A DNA stretch of 64,000 nt. Origin: Devosia sp. (GTDB taxonomy: Bacteria; Pseudomonadota; Alphaproteobacteria; Rhizobiales; Devosiaceae). The notes under the pieces were generated by a model. That model was given only the letters and a program-made list of their open reading frames with translations, did no database searches and had not been told where the DNA came from. The translations under genes were made by a program, and so were the position numbers. This document shows, piece after piece, positions 8,509-16,306 of the stretch (its first letter is position 1; every line of letters begins with the position of its first letter). The stretch lies in NCBI RefSeq assembly GCF_014860165.1, contig NZ_JACZKG010000046.1, positions 1-64,000 on the forward strand. Direction: 5' to 3'.

Positions 8509-9114
8509 TCAGCATAGAGCCTGGGCCGGCAGCGCCTGATCGATCGCCAGTCCGGCTAAGCGGGCGGTGGCGAGGAGACGGTCCAGGTCTTGCCCGTTGC
8601 GTGCCTTGTCCGACATCCCGGACATGGTGGCGCTGACGAAATCGGTCAGTCGCCCGGCCTCTTCCGGGTGCCGCTCGGCAATGTAACGACGGATCACGTC
8701 TTCGGCAGCTGCGTGGGTGGCGCAGCACACGCTACGCGCGCCGGCATCAGTGCTATGTGTGCCTTCCAGGACCAAGCAACCGACCGCCCCATTATTGGCG
8801 GCGTAGCGGCGCGCCGCCTCTTCAAGAACGGCAATGAGGCACTGGGCTACCGGCCGGTCAGCTCGCAAGATACCAGCCAAGTCAATGGCGCCGGTCTTGG
8901 CATAGCGATCGAGAACGCGGAGGTAGAGACCGGCCTTGTTCCCGAAGGCTGCGTAAAAGCTCGGCGGGTTAATGCCGAGTGCGCCCGTGACATCGGCAAC
9001 ACTCACCGCATCGTAGCCGTATGTGTGGAACAGTTGCTGCGCCGTTTCGACCGCCTGGTCGGGATCGAAACGGCGTGGCCGGCCGCGCGATGGCGATATA
9101 TTTGTAGGAGACAT
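8509..9114 (-). CDS. bdcR: TetR family repressor of bdcA (BdcR-like)
   Basis: A 201-residue TetR repressor closely resembling Escherichia coli BdcR: GRPRRFDPDQAVETAQQLF, then GYDAVSVADVTGALGINPPS and FYAAFGNKAGLY. I chose ATG 9114 because the family begins just before GRPRRF and an AAGGGA precedes it; the frame up to 9207 would cross the operator. It is divergent from bdcA at 9188 with a perfect 8-bp-arm palindrome between them, as in E. coli, where BdcR represses bdcA. Confidence 0.9.
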   Translation of the reverse strand: MSPTNISPSRGRPRRFDPDQAVETAQQLFHTYGYDAVSVADVTGALGINPPSFYAAFGNKAGLYLRVLDRYAKTGAIDLAGILRADRPVAQCLIAVLEEAARRYAANNGAVGCLVLEGTHSTDAGARSVCCATHAAAEDVIRRYIAERHPEEAGRLTDFVSATMSGMSDKARNGQDLDRLLATARLAGLAIDQALPAQALC

Positions 9115-9146
9115 TACAAAATCCCTTGACCTAACTTCAAGATCGC

Positions 9147-9168
9147 TTATGTAGGGCATACTACATAA
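9147..9168. promoter_or_regulatory. BdcR operator palindrome
   Basis: TTATGTAG (9147-9154) and CTACATAA (9161-9168) are a perfect inverted repeat around six bases. It lies between the divergent bdcR and bdcA genes, overlapping where both promoters must be. Typical TetR operator geometry. Confidence 0.75.
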
Positions 9169-9187
9169 ATCTCCAAGAGGCGTTTCG

Positions 9188-9901
9188 ATGACCGATTTTA
9201 AAGACAAGTCTGTACTGGTGCTGGGGGGAAGCCGGGGGATTGGCGCCGCTATCGTGCGGCGCTTCGTGGCGGATGGCGCTCAGGTGACCTTCACGTACTC
9301 TGGGTCGCCCGAGGCGGCGCAAATTTTGGCAGATGAGACCGGCAGCACTGCCGTTCAGACTGACAGTGCGGACCGCGATGCGGTCATTGCCCGGGTGCGT
9401 GACAGCGGAAAGCTGGACGTGCTGGTGGTCAATGCCGGGATTGGCCTCTTCGGAGATTCCCTTGCCCTTGACCCCGACGCGGTGGATCGGCTGTTGCGCA
9501 TCAATGTGCACGCACCCTACCACGCCTCGGTAGAGGCCGCTCGACAGATGCCGGACGGTGGGCGGATCATCATCATCGGCTCGGTCAATGGCGACAGGAT
9601 GCCCGTCGCGGGAATGGCGTCCTACGCACTGAGCAAATCCGCCCTCCAGGGCATGGCGCGCGGCCTTGCTCGCGACTTCGGCCCGCGCGGCATCACTATC
9701 AATGTCGTGCAACCAGGCCCGATCGACACCGATGCCAACCCCGAAGATGGCCCGATGAAGGATATGCTACACAGCTTCATGGCCATCAAGCGTCACGGGC
9801 GGCCAGAGGAGGTCGCCGGGATGGTGGCCTGGCTTTCGGGCCCGGAGGCGGGCTTCATTACGGGCGCGATGCACACCATCGATGGTGCGTTCGGCGCCTG
9901 A
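9188..9901 (+). CDS. bdcA: BdcA-like SDR oxidoreductase
   Basis: SDR of 237 residues, strikingly like E. coli BdcA. The cofactor loop is VLVLGGSRGIGAAIVRRF, then VVNAGIG, the serine in IIIIGSVNGDRMPVAGMA, the catalytic YALSK and NVVQPGPIDTDANP. In E. coli the protein was described as a c-di-GMP-binding factor promoting biofilm dispersal; it keeps a full SDR active site, so an NADPH-dependent reductase role for small electrophiles is equally possible. Start at ATG 9188, 20 bases after the operator, preceded by AAGAGG. Confidence 0.92.
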   Translation: MTDFKDKSVLVLGGSRGIGAAIVRRFVADGAQVTFTYSGSPEAAQILADETGSTAVQTDSADRDAVIARVRDSGKLDVLVVNAGIGLFGDSLALDPDAVDRLLRINVHAPYHASVEAARQMPDGGRIIIIGSVNGDRMPVAGMASYALSKSALQGMARGLARDFGPRGITINVVQPGPIDTDANPEDGPMKDMLHSFMAIKRHGRPEEVAGMVAWLSGPEAGFITGAMHTIDGAFGA

Positions 9902-10031
9902 CCGCTCAAGGAACGGGCCGCTCCAATTCTGGGTCGGCTCGTTTCTTGCGATCTCATCCGTACAATTCGCCCAGCGAGCATAGCAAAGGAATGTTGATCA
10001 TGTTGAAACTGCGCACCGTCGAGGATCTGCT

Positions 10032-10685
10032 ATGACCACTATCGGGATTATCGGTGCCGGGGAGGTCGGCAGCCAGATCGCACGTGCGGTCATCGCGGCC
10101 GGCTATCAGGTCGTCATTGCCAATTCGCGCGGACCAGAAACCCTTGGTGACCTCATCGCCGAGCTTGGACCGTCGGCACGGGCGGCGACTGCCGCTGGCG
10201 CGGCCGAGGCGGGCGACTTCGTCGTCATCGCGGTGCCGCTCAGACTGGAGAACAATATGCCAGCCGAGCAATTGGCGGGCAAGATCGTGATCGACACCAA
10301 CAATTATATGGCCTGGCGCGACGGACGATATGCCATTGTCGAGTCGGGCGAAAAGACGGAACACGAACTGCGCCAGGCGCAACTTCCAAAATCGAAGGTC
10401 ATCAAGGCTTTCACTGCCATACAGGCGCCACGCCTGCTCAAGCTGGGGACGCCACCGGGCACGCCCGGTCGTCATGCATTGTCGGTATCGAGCAACTTCC
10501 CCGAAGCAGTGGCCCTTGTTACGCGGCTTAACGACCAGCTCGGCTACGACACGGTGGATCACAGCCCGCTCAGCCAGTCATGGCGCAGCGGCCCGGGTCA
10601 ACCGGCTTGGCATGCCCACGCGCAACAGACCAGACAAGAGCTGATTGCCAACCTCGCGAACGCGCGACCGCACAACCCCATTTGA
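10032..10685 (+). CDS. NAD(P)-binding F420 reductase-like protein, third copy
   Basis: A 217-residue Rossmann protein: IGIIGAGEVGSQIARAVIAAG, then DFVVIAVPLRLENNMP and IVIDTNNYMAWRDG. It belongs to the same broad family as the 5629 and 7363 proteins but is more distant. Start ATG 10032 follows GAGGA. A 14-codon frame (starting at ATG 9990) overlaps this start by the ATGA junction and could couple translation, though it resembles nothing. The gene is 130 bases downstream of bdcA. Confidence 0.82.
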   Translation: MTTIGIIGAGEVGSQIARAVIAAGYQVVIANSRGPETLGDLIAELGPSARAATAAGAAEAGDFVVIAVPLRLENNMPAEQLAGKIVIDTNNYMAWRDGRYAIVESGEKTEHELRQAQLPKSKVIKAFTAIQAPRLLKLGTPPGTPGRHALSVSSNFPEAVALVTRLNDQLGYDTVDHSPLSQSWRSGPGQPAWHAHAQQTRQELIANLANARPHNPI

Positions 10686-10971
10686 TGGCGCGGACGACAG
10701 GTCAATCGGCCGTTTAGCCGGGCGGAAGGGTGCCAGTGTCCGTTTTGCGCTACGAGATCGTTATGGGGTCGCTAAGCCGGTATTGCCGTATGACGATGGC
10801 AATTTCGGCATTTCATAACTTAACTGCTAACGACCGAAATGGGGTCGAATGCAGTCCGCCGGCTTGGGATAGGTTCCACTTGAACATAGAGGCAACTGGC
10901 AGGTTTAAAAGGCCGGCATTGTCACGCTGACTGAGGTATCTCATGCTCTCCGCACATTTTGAGGAGGAGCC

Positions 10972-11376
10972 ATGATGTTCAATGATATCACGATTGTACC
11001 GGTGCGGACGGACCGCAAGGCAGCCTATCTCGCGTTCTCTGCTCGCATTGCCGAGATCTATCGAGAGCATGGTGCTGTTCGTGTGGTCGATTGCTGGCAA
11101 TCGATGGACGCTGATGATGCCGATTTTCATGCTTCCGACGCCATGGAAGGTTACGCGGCCGGCGAGCTGCCCGACTTGAGAAAGCTGACTGGCGCTGATG
11201 ACGGTGAGACCGTCGTGATATCGATAACAGAGTGGCCGAGCAAAGAAGTCCGTGACCGTGCGGTAAAGGCTGTAGTGGTCGATCCGCGCATTCAGGCGAC
11301 GATGGATGAAGTGCCGGTATTCGAAGGCCGAAGACTGATCGCTGCAGGATTTGACGTCGAGTTCGACCTACGCTGA
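10972..11376 (+). CDS. DUF1428 family protein
   Basis: A 134-residue ferredoxin-like dimeric alpha-beta barrel protein of the DUF1428 (YbaA) family. It begins ITIVPVRTDRKAAYLAFSAR, has REHGAVRVVDCW, and later SITEWPSKEVRDRA and the PVFEGRRLIAAGF ending. Function is not established; relatives are often encoded near stress or redox genes. A strong GGAGGAG precedes the ATGATG pair at 10972/10975. Single gene. Confidence 0.88.
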   Translation: MMFNDITIVPVRTDRKAAYLAFSARIAEIYREHGAVRVVDCWQSMDADDADFHASDAMEGYAAGELPDLRKLTGADDGETVVISITEWPSKEVRDRAVKAVVVDPRIQATMDEVPVFEGRRLIAAGFDVEFDLR

Positions 11377-11476
11377 CGAACTAGGCTGGCAGCTTCTAGG
11401 CAACAGGACAAGCAACTGAACGACCACAGTGGGTCAGTAGCCGCCGGAACGATCCGACGGCCCGTTGTTCTTGTAC

Positions 11477-11875
11477 TCACTGAGCCGCAGGGATGCGGGC
11501 GATGACCTTTATCTCGAAGTCGAAGCCGGCCAGCCAGTTGACGCCGACGGCCGTCCAGTTGGGATAGGGCTTGGTGTCGAAATATCGGTTCTTGATAGGC
11601 AGGAGGATGTCGAACTGCTTTTCCGGGTCGGTGTGAAACGTAGTGACATCGACAATGTCGTCCAGGGTGGCTCCGGCCGCCGCGAGAACCGCTTTCAGGT
11701 TCTCGAAAGCGCGCTCCACCTGCTGCGAATAGTCGGGCTCGGGAGAACCGTCGTGGCGGCTGCCAACCTGGCCGGACACGAAAAGCAGGTCGCCGGAGCG
11801 GATTGCGGCGGAATAGCCATGAACGTCGTAAAGGGCATGACGATCGGCAGGCAAGATGGCTTCACGTTTGGTCAT
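11477..11875 (-). CDS. ridA: RidA/YjgF family protein
   Basis: A RidA-family enamine/imine deaminase-like protein of 132 residues. Signs: LFVSGQVGSRHDG, then QQVERAFENLKAVLAAAGATLDD, the VDVTTFH strand and the C-terminal IKVIARIP. RidA removes reactive 2-aminoacrylate, and E. coli RidA also becomes a chaperone when its amines are chlorinated (established knowledge). The ATG at 11875 has a suitably placed GGAG. It lies divergent to a MarR-type operator (11939-11967) and to a destroyed marR gene. Confidence 0.9.
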   Translation of the reverse strand: MTKREAILPADRHALYDVHGYSAAIRSGDLLFVSGQVGSRHDGSPEPDYSQQVERAFENLKAVLAAAGATLDDIVDVTTFHTDPEKQFDILLPIKNRYFDTKPYPNWTAVGVNWLAGFDFEIKVIARIPAAQ

Positions 11876-11938
11876 CGGATGCTCCATTCCATTTCTGTAT
11901 CAGGTTTACGCGAGTCCCAATGTATGCCGCTCTATGGA

Positions 11939-11967
11939 TTGATGTATATGCATGACGCATATATATT
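11939..11967 (+). promoter_or_regulatory. MarR operator in promoter of decayed marR; also faces ridA
   Basis: TTGATG (-35, 11939-11944), exactly 17 bases, TATATT (-10, 11962-11967). The spacer holds the palindrome TATATGC-5-GCATATA (11945-11963). The decayed marR begins only 7 bases after the -10, as in the intact marR genes. The operator is intact although the downstream gene is broken. Confidence 0.7.
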
Positions 11968-11973
11968 CCCTTT

Positions 11974-12058
11974 ATGGAAACCGAGGTTGCCAAATTGTGC
12001 TCCGTGCGCCTTCGTTGGCGGACGCAGGCAACACCGCGCACGTTCGCGTCTCAACACA
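11974..12058 (+). pseudogene. remnant of a marR-type regulator gene
   Basis: The first codons from ATG 11974 read METEVAKLC, nearly the same as the start of the intact MarR at 15754 (MEIEAAKSC). The DNA then stays alignable for about 80 bases, but one base is missing in the stretch that reads CTTGCGTTGG in the intact gene, shifting the frame. Similarity ends around 12058, where the TetR gene on the other strand finishes. So only the promoter, operator and N-terminus of a third paralogue survive. Confidence 0.65.
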
Positions 12059-12075
12059 AATTGACTCCGATAGAT

Positions 12076-12708
12076 CTACTTCGTCGCCGGAAGAAGCCCG
12101 GCGATGATGAATTGGACCAGTCCATCGATATAAACGCGGTCCGCCCGTTCGCGCGTGATGATAAGACGCCAATAGAGCAGGCCCCCAGCGGCATCGTTGA
12201 ACAGTTTGGTGTCGACCGTCGAAGGCAGGTCGCCCCGGGCGATCGCACGTTCCAGCACGATCGCGGCCCGCCGACGGCGTTCGATCTGCAGGCGCCCGCG
12301 CACCTCGTGGGCCAAGGCCGAGTTACGCTGCATTTCGGCGTGCAAGTCCGGCAGTATTCGACGCACCAATCGATGCCTGAGGACACGCCTGATCTGGAGA
12401 AGAAGGACCGTGATGTCGCCGGCCAGCGATCCGGTATCGACCACTGGAGCAAGATCGATCCCGACAACTTCCAGGCGATCGACGACCATGGCGAGCTTGG
12501 ATGGCCAGCGTCGGTAGAGCGCGGCCTTGCCGACCCCTGCCCGCTGCGCCACCCGCTCCAGACTGATGCCGACGTACCCGAATTCGGCCCATTCCTCGAA
12601 CAGCGCCCTCGTCAGAGCATCAGTCACCGCAGGCTGCATTATGGCAGCGCCGCTCGGCAGGCGACGCGGTTTTCCATCGTCAATCTGGTCGGAACGCTTG
12701 CGTATCAT
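12076..12708 (-). CDS. TetR family repressor
   Basis: TetR-type regulator of 210 residues. The helix-turn-helix is ISLERVAQRAGVGKAALYRR followed by WPSKLAMVVDRL; the C-terminal half resembles the TetR_C domains of repressors controlling reductases. I chose ATG 12708; the longer frame to 12777 crosses the operator and the neighbouring start. It is divergent from the SnoaL/NmrA operon at 12767 with an inverted repeat at 12727-12750 between them, so it probably represses both directions. Confidence 0.88.
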   Translation of the reverse strand: MIRKRSDQIDDGKPRRLPSGAAIMQPAVTDALTRALFEEWAEFGYVGISLERVAQRAGVGKAALYRRWPSKLAMVVDRLEVVGIDLAPVVDTGSLAGDITVLLLQIRRVLRHRLVRRILPDLHAEMQRNSALAHEVRGRLQIERRRRAAIVLERAIARGDLPSTVDTKLFNDAAGGLLYWRLIITRERADRVYIDGLVQFIIAGLLPATK

Positions 12709-12726
12709 CCAAGACCGCCTATATAC

Positions 12727-12750
12727 GGACGGAACACTATCGTTCCATCC
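12727..12750. promoter_or_regulatory. TetR operator (SnoaL/NmrA operon)
   Basis: GGACGGAAC (12727-12735) and GTTCCATCC (12742-12750) form a 9-bp inverted repeat with one mismatch and a six-base centre. It lies between the two divergent start codons. Confidence 0.7.
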
Positions 12751-12766
12751 AAAGGGAGTGTATTCT

Positions 12767-13228
12767 ATGAATTCCACCGCAAGTCCAGACCAGATGGCAA
12801 GTTTCGCAGTGATGCTCCGGACGGCACTGGGCGATAACCTAGCCGCCGCTGCCGACAGCTTCGTCGAGATGATGGCTGAAGACGGGGTGATGGAGTTCCC
12901 CTATATCACGGCCGGCGAACCGGTCCGTCTCAACGGCCGCGAAGCGATCCGGCAGCATCTTGCAAGCCTTTCAGGTCTGATCGATATCGACGCATTCCAT
13001 GACCTCGTGGTTCATCCCAGTCAGACCCCTGGCGTGTTCATCCTGCAGATGCGGTGCACCGGCAAGGCCGTGACAACAGGCCTGCCGTACAACCAGCGCT
13101 ACATCTCGGTCATCACCGTCGCCGACGGATACATCGTCAACTATCTGGACTACTGGAACCCGCTTGTGCTGGCTGAGGCCCTCGGCCAGGCAGTTCCAGT
13201 GCTGGATGCGCCGAGCGTTCAGTCATGA
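12767..13228 (+). CDS. SnoaL-like (NTF2-fold) protein
   Basis: A 153-residue NTF2-like cone fold protein. It has the typical long first helix followed by MMAEDGVMEFPY, then the hinge GREAIRQHLASL and final strands RYISVITVADGYIVNYLDYW. Such proteins bind or isomerise small hydrophobic molecules; the substrate is unknown. The ATG at 12767 follows AAAGGGAG. It overlaps the next gene by four bases (ATGA), so the two are translationally coupled and probably act together under the divergent TetR. Confidence 0.82.
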   Translation: MNSTASPDQMASFAVMLRTALGDNLAAAADSFVEMMAEDGVMEFPYITAGEPVRLNGREAIRQHLASLSGLIDIDAFHDLVVHPSQTPGVFILQMRCTGKAVTTGLPYNQRYISVITVADGYIVNYLDYWNPLVLAEALGQAVPVLDAPSVQS

Positions 13229-14067
13229 GCCGCATTCTTGTTACCGGAGCGAGCGGCAAGACTGGGCGCCGAGTCGTCGAACATCTGGTCGGCATGGGCA
13301 TTCAACCCCGGTTGGCTCTGCGAACCGCAAAGGGACCGGACAGCGTTCGTTTCGATTGGACGGCGCCCGAGACCCATCCCAAAGCCCTCGATGGTGTTGG
13401 TGCGGTCTACCTCGTGGCGCCTCCGGGTGCTGTCGATCCCCTTTCCGTCATGTTGCCCTTTCTCCAGCGGGCGCTGCAAAGCGGAGTCACACGGTTCGTT
13501 CTGCTCAGCGCATCCTCCCTCGAGGAAGGTGGACCGATGATGGGTCAGGTGCATGCCTGGCTCCGGAGCAATTCCCCCTCATGGATCGTCTTGCGACCGA
13601 CTTGGTTCATGCAGAATTTTTCCGAGCAGCAGCACTTGCCCACTATCGTCGGCGAGGACGCCATCTACTCGGCAACAGGTGACGGACAGGTTGGCTTCAT
13701 CGACGCAGAAGACATCGCTGCCGTGGCCGCAGTCGCATTGACGGCACCTGATTTCCAGAGTGGGGAGTTGATTTTGACCGGGCCGGAGACCCTGTCCTAT
13801 GATCAGGTCGCCACACTCGTCGGGCAGGCAGCCGGTCGTAAAATACAGCATCGCCGATTGAGCGAAGCGCAGATGGCGGAGCGGTTCGTCACCTTCGGAG
13901 TGCCGGAGGGCTTCGCAATCGGGCTTGCCGCCATGGACAGTGCCATTGCTGCGGGAGCGGAAGATCGTACGACGGACAATGTGACCAGGGTAACCGGGCG
14001 CCCCGCCAGCACTTTTCAGGACTTCGTCACAAGAAGCGCCGGAGCGTGGGCGAAACCTGTCTCCTAG
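13225..14067 (+). CDS. NmrA family NAD(P)-binding protein
   Basis: A 280-residue atypical SDR of the NmrA type. The cofactor loop is ILVTGASGKTGRRVVEHLV; later come VYLVAPPG, FVLLSASSLEEGG and the RPTWFMQNF segment typical of NmrA/azoreductase-like proteins related to QorB. Members sense the NADP redox state or reduce quinones. It shares an ATGA overlap with the SnoaL gene and is the last gene of this TetR-controlled operon, followed by a long hairpin at 14124-14161. Confidence 0.87.
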   Translation: MSRILVTGASGKTGRRVVEHLVGMGIQPRLALRTAKGPDSVRFDWTAPETHPKALDGVGAVYLVAPPGAVDPLSVMLPFLQRALQSGVTRFVLLSASSLEEGGPMMGQVHAWLRSNSPSWIVLRPTWFMQNFSEQQHLPTIVGEDAIYSATGDGQVGFIDAEDIAAVAAVALTAPDFQSGELILTGPETLSYDQVATLVGQAAGRKIQHRRLSEAQMAERFVTFGVPEGFAIGLAAMDSAIAAGAEDRTTDNVTRVTGRPASTFQDFVTRSAGAWAKPVS

Positions 14068-14123
14068 TCGACCATGCGGGAGGCTACGACCCTTCTGCAA
14101 CTTATGCTGTCCTGATGGACGGT

Positions 14124-14161
14124 CGCTGGCTTGTTCAGACGCGTGAGTGAACACGCCAGCG
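14124..14161. terminator. bidirectional hairpin after the NmrA gene
   Basis: CGCTGGC and TGTTCA (14124-14137) pair with TGAACA and GCCAGCG (14148-14161), a 13-pair stem with one internal mismatch and a ten-base loop. It lies between convergent genes (NmrA and DUF1330). Confidence 0.55.
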
Positions 14162-14241
14162 GCAACATTCGTCGTGTCTGCGGATCTCAGAATTCCGTCC
14201 CATGACAAGTGGGCTGTCATGGGCCACTGGAGGACGACCGC

Positions 14242-14535
14242 CTAGACCGATCGACCCTCGACGATGAAGGCACGATAGGCAGCACCTTTGAAACGATGCT
14301 TGGCGGCTTCTTGATAGGCAGGGCTTTTGTACCAGGCGCGGGCAGCATCCATGTCAGGGAATTCGAGGATCACGGAGCCCTCAATCGGCGGCCCTTCCAG
14401 AACCTCGAAAGCGCCATAGGTGGCGAGGAATCGCACATCATGGCCGGGAAAGCTGGCTCCGACCTCTGCCGAGTAACGGTCGAGTTCGGCCTGATCGGTG
14501 GTCTGCTCTTTGGTGAATACGATGAAGGCGGTCAT
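14242..14535 (-). CDS. DUF1330 domain-containing protein
   Basis: A 97-residue dimeric alpha-beta barrel protein of the DUF1330 family: TAFIVFTKEQTTDQAELDRY, then LEGPPIEGSVILEFPDMDAA and ARAWYKSPAYQEAAKHR. Function not established. The ATG at 14535 has AGGAGA at good spacing; the longer frame to 14664 includes the tail of the next gene. It lies 64 bases after the oxidoreductase gene and is probably its operon partner. Confidence 0.87.
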   Translation of the reverse strand: MTAFIVFTKEQTTDQAELDRYSAEVGASFPGHDVRFLATYGAFEVLEGPPIEGSVILEFPDMDAARAWYKSPAYQEAAKHRFKGAAYRAFIVEGRSV

Positions 14536-14599
14536 TGCTGTCTCCTGGAATTCGTCGAGGGAGGCGCTGGCGGTCAAAACTGCAGCCAGCCCTCGTCGA

Positions 14600-15616
14600 T
14601 CATTCGAACCCTTCAAGAACGACTTTGCCCATGGTCGTGCCGCTTTCGAGTTGTGCGTGTGCAAGCTTGAGGTTGGCTGCGTTGATGACGCCTAGATTCT
14701 TGGTCGCGGTGCTGCGTACCTTGCCAAAATCCACCGCCCGCGAAACGTCATCGAGTATGTCGCCCTGTTTTTCCATATCGGGTGTACCGAAAATGGATCT
14801 GGTGAACATAAGCTCGTGATGGATCGACACCGACTTGCGCTTGAACTTCATGACGTCGAAATTCTTGGGGTCGTCGATCAGGACGAAACGTCCTTGCGGC
14901 GCGATCAGGTCGGCAATGGCGTCGATATGCTTGTCGGTCTGCGTGGTCGAAAAGACGAACCCTGGAGCACCAAGACCCAGCTTGGCGATCTCTTCATTGA
15001 GAGGTTTGGAATGATCGATCACGTGATGCGCGCCAAGCGATCGCACAAAGTCCTGTGTCTCCGGTCGGGATGCCGTGGCGATTACGGTCAGGGGGGTGAG
15101 CCGGGCCAACTGGACGGCAATGGAACCTACCCCGCCGGCTCCGCCAACGATCAGGATAGCTGGCGCGGCGCCGGGGACAGCTTTGTTGACATCTAGACGA
15201 TCAAACAACGCCTCCCATGCGGTCAGAGACGTCAACGGCAAAGCCGCGGCATCACCCCAACCAATGCTACTGGGCTTACGGCCGACGATCCGTTCATCGA
15301 CGAGGTGGAACTGCGCATTGGTGCCGGACCGGATGATCGACCCTGCGTACCAGACCTCGTCACCAACCTTGTATTTAGTAGCGTCGGGACCAACGGCAGA
15401 GACAATGCCCGCTGCGTCCCAACCAATCACTCTCCACTCGGCCCCGTCTGCAGGCGGGGAACTCCCCCGGACCTTGTAGTCCACCGGATTGACCGAGATA
15501 GCCTTAACCTCGACCAATATGTCGCGTCCTTCTGGCGTGGGCTTGGGCAGATCGATGTCCACGAAGGAGTCCGGTTCGCTGAGCGGCAACGGCTTTTTGT
15601 ATCCCACGGCTTTCAT
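14600..15616 (-). CDS. zinc-type alcohol dehydrogenase-like / quinone oxidoreductase
   Basis: An MDR-superfamily reductase of 338 residues. It has the GroES-like N-terminal domain (VKAISVNPVDYKVRG) and the NADP-binding loop ILIVGGAGGVGSIAVQLARL in the Rossmann domain. Zinc-binding cysteines are absent, so it fits the zinc-free quinone-reductase/ZADH group that reduces quinones and unsaturated carbonyls with NADPH. The ATG at 15616 is preceded by AGGAGA. It diverges from the MarR gene at 15754 across a MarR operator (15727-15741), so it is likely repressed by that MarR and induced by electrophiles. Confidence 0.88.
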   Translation of the reverse strand: MKAVGYKKPLPLSEPDSFVDIDLPKPTPEGRDILVEVKAISVNPVDYKVRGSSPPADGAEWRVIGWDAAGIVSAVGPDATKYKVGDEVWYAGSIIRSGTNAQFHLVDERIVGRKPSSIGWGDAAALPLTSLTAWEALFDRLDVNKAVPGAAPAILIVGGAGGVGSIAVQLARLTPLTVIATASRPETQDFVRSLGAHHVIDHSKPLNEEIAKLGLGAPGFVFSTTQTDKHIDAIADLIAPQGRFVLIDDPKNFDVMKFKRKSVSIHHELMFTRSIFGTPDMEKQGDILDDVSRAVDFGKVRSTATKNLGVINAANLKLAHAQLESGTTMGKVVLEGFE

Positions 15617-15718
15617 GCGGATCTCCTGATGCTGTTGGTTCGTGTACGCGGATAACTGAGAGGGGCGTCCTGGCAGCCTCCAGGCCTTGCACCATAACAC
15701 ATCTTACATCCCAATCGC

Positions 15719-15747
15719 TTGCTGTCTATGCGCCGCGCATATATATT
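15719..15747 (+). promoter_or_regulatory. MarR operator within marR promoter
   Basis: TTGCTG (-35, 15719-15724), 17 bases, TATATT (-10, 15742-15747). The spacer is the palindrome TATGCGC-C-GCGCATA (15727-15741). The marR ATG (15754) is 7 bases after the -10 with no ribosome site, implying a leaderless, self-repressed transcript. The same operator faces the oxidoreductase gene on the other side. Confidence 0.75.
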
Positions 15748-15753
15748 CGAGCA

Positions 15754-16272
15754 ATGGAGATCGAGGCCGCCAAATCTTGTTTCGGAGCACTTGCGTTGGC
15801 GGTTGCGGGTAGCATCGCAGACGCTTCCGCAGCACATTCGCGAAACGGGCCCGGGACGGAGGCTATGCTGTGCCTCCGCTACGAGCCCGGGCTTTCTATC
15901 GTTGATCTGGCAAGCCGGATTGGGCGTTCGCACGCAGGCACCGTTCGACTGATAGACAGACTCGAGAAACGGCACCTCGTGGAACGTCGAAGGGAAAAAA
16001 GCGACAAGCGGACGCGCTTCATCCACCTGACCGACACTGGAGAACAATGGGTCGATACGCTCGTGGAGGCGCGGGAGAGGCTGATTTCCGAATGCCTTTC
16101 GCCCCTTTCGCCCGACGATCTGATCGTTCTCGGCGCCCTTTCCGAGCGGATTCTGCGAGCGAACGGATTGGACAAGGCGCGATCGGCCCTACTTCTCGCG
16201 CAGCTGCGCCATCACAGAGCCTGCTCGGAGAAGGATTCTGCAGCGGATCCGACGAGCGAGCCGTCGTCGTAG
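15754..16272 (+). CDS. MarR family regulator (no C-terminal Cys cluster)
   Basis: MarR-type winged-helix protein of 172 residues: LRYEPGLSIVDLASRIGRSH, then TVRLIDRLEKRHLVERRREK and the wing RTRFIHLTDTGE. It shares its general layout with the two Cys-cluster MarRs at 18797 and 41382 but lacks their CxxC pairs at the end. It has a few scattered cysteines (near residues 9, 40 and 114) that could still sense oxidants. It lacks a Shine-Dalgarno site and starts right after its promoter. Likely targets are itself, the divergent oxidoreductase and perhaps other palindromes in the island. Confidence 0.88.
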   Translation: MEIEAAKSCFGALALAVAGSIADASAAHSRNGPGTEAMLCLRYEPGLSIVDLASRIGRSHAGTVRLIDRLEKRHLVERRREKSDKRTRFIHLTDTGEQWVDTLVEARERLISECLSPLSPDDLIVLGALSERILRANGLDKARSALLLAQLRHHRACSEKDSAADPTSEPSS

Positions 16273-16306
16273 ACCAAGACCAGATACCAAGCAGGCAGGC
16301 TTCAAA

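Noticed and set aside
9990..10034. 14-codon frame overlapping the start of the 10032 gene
   Set aside because: Too short and unlike any known leader peptide; could arise by chance.
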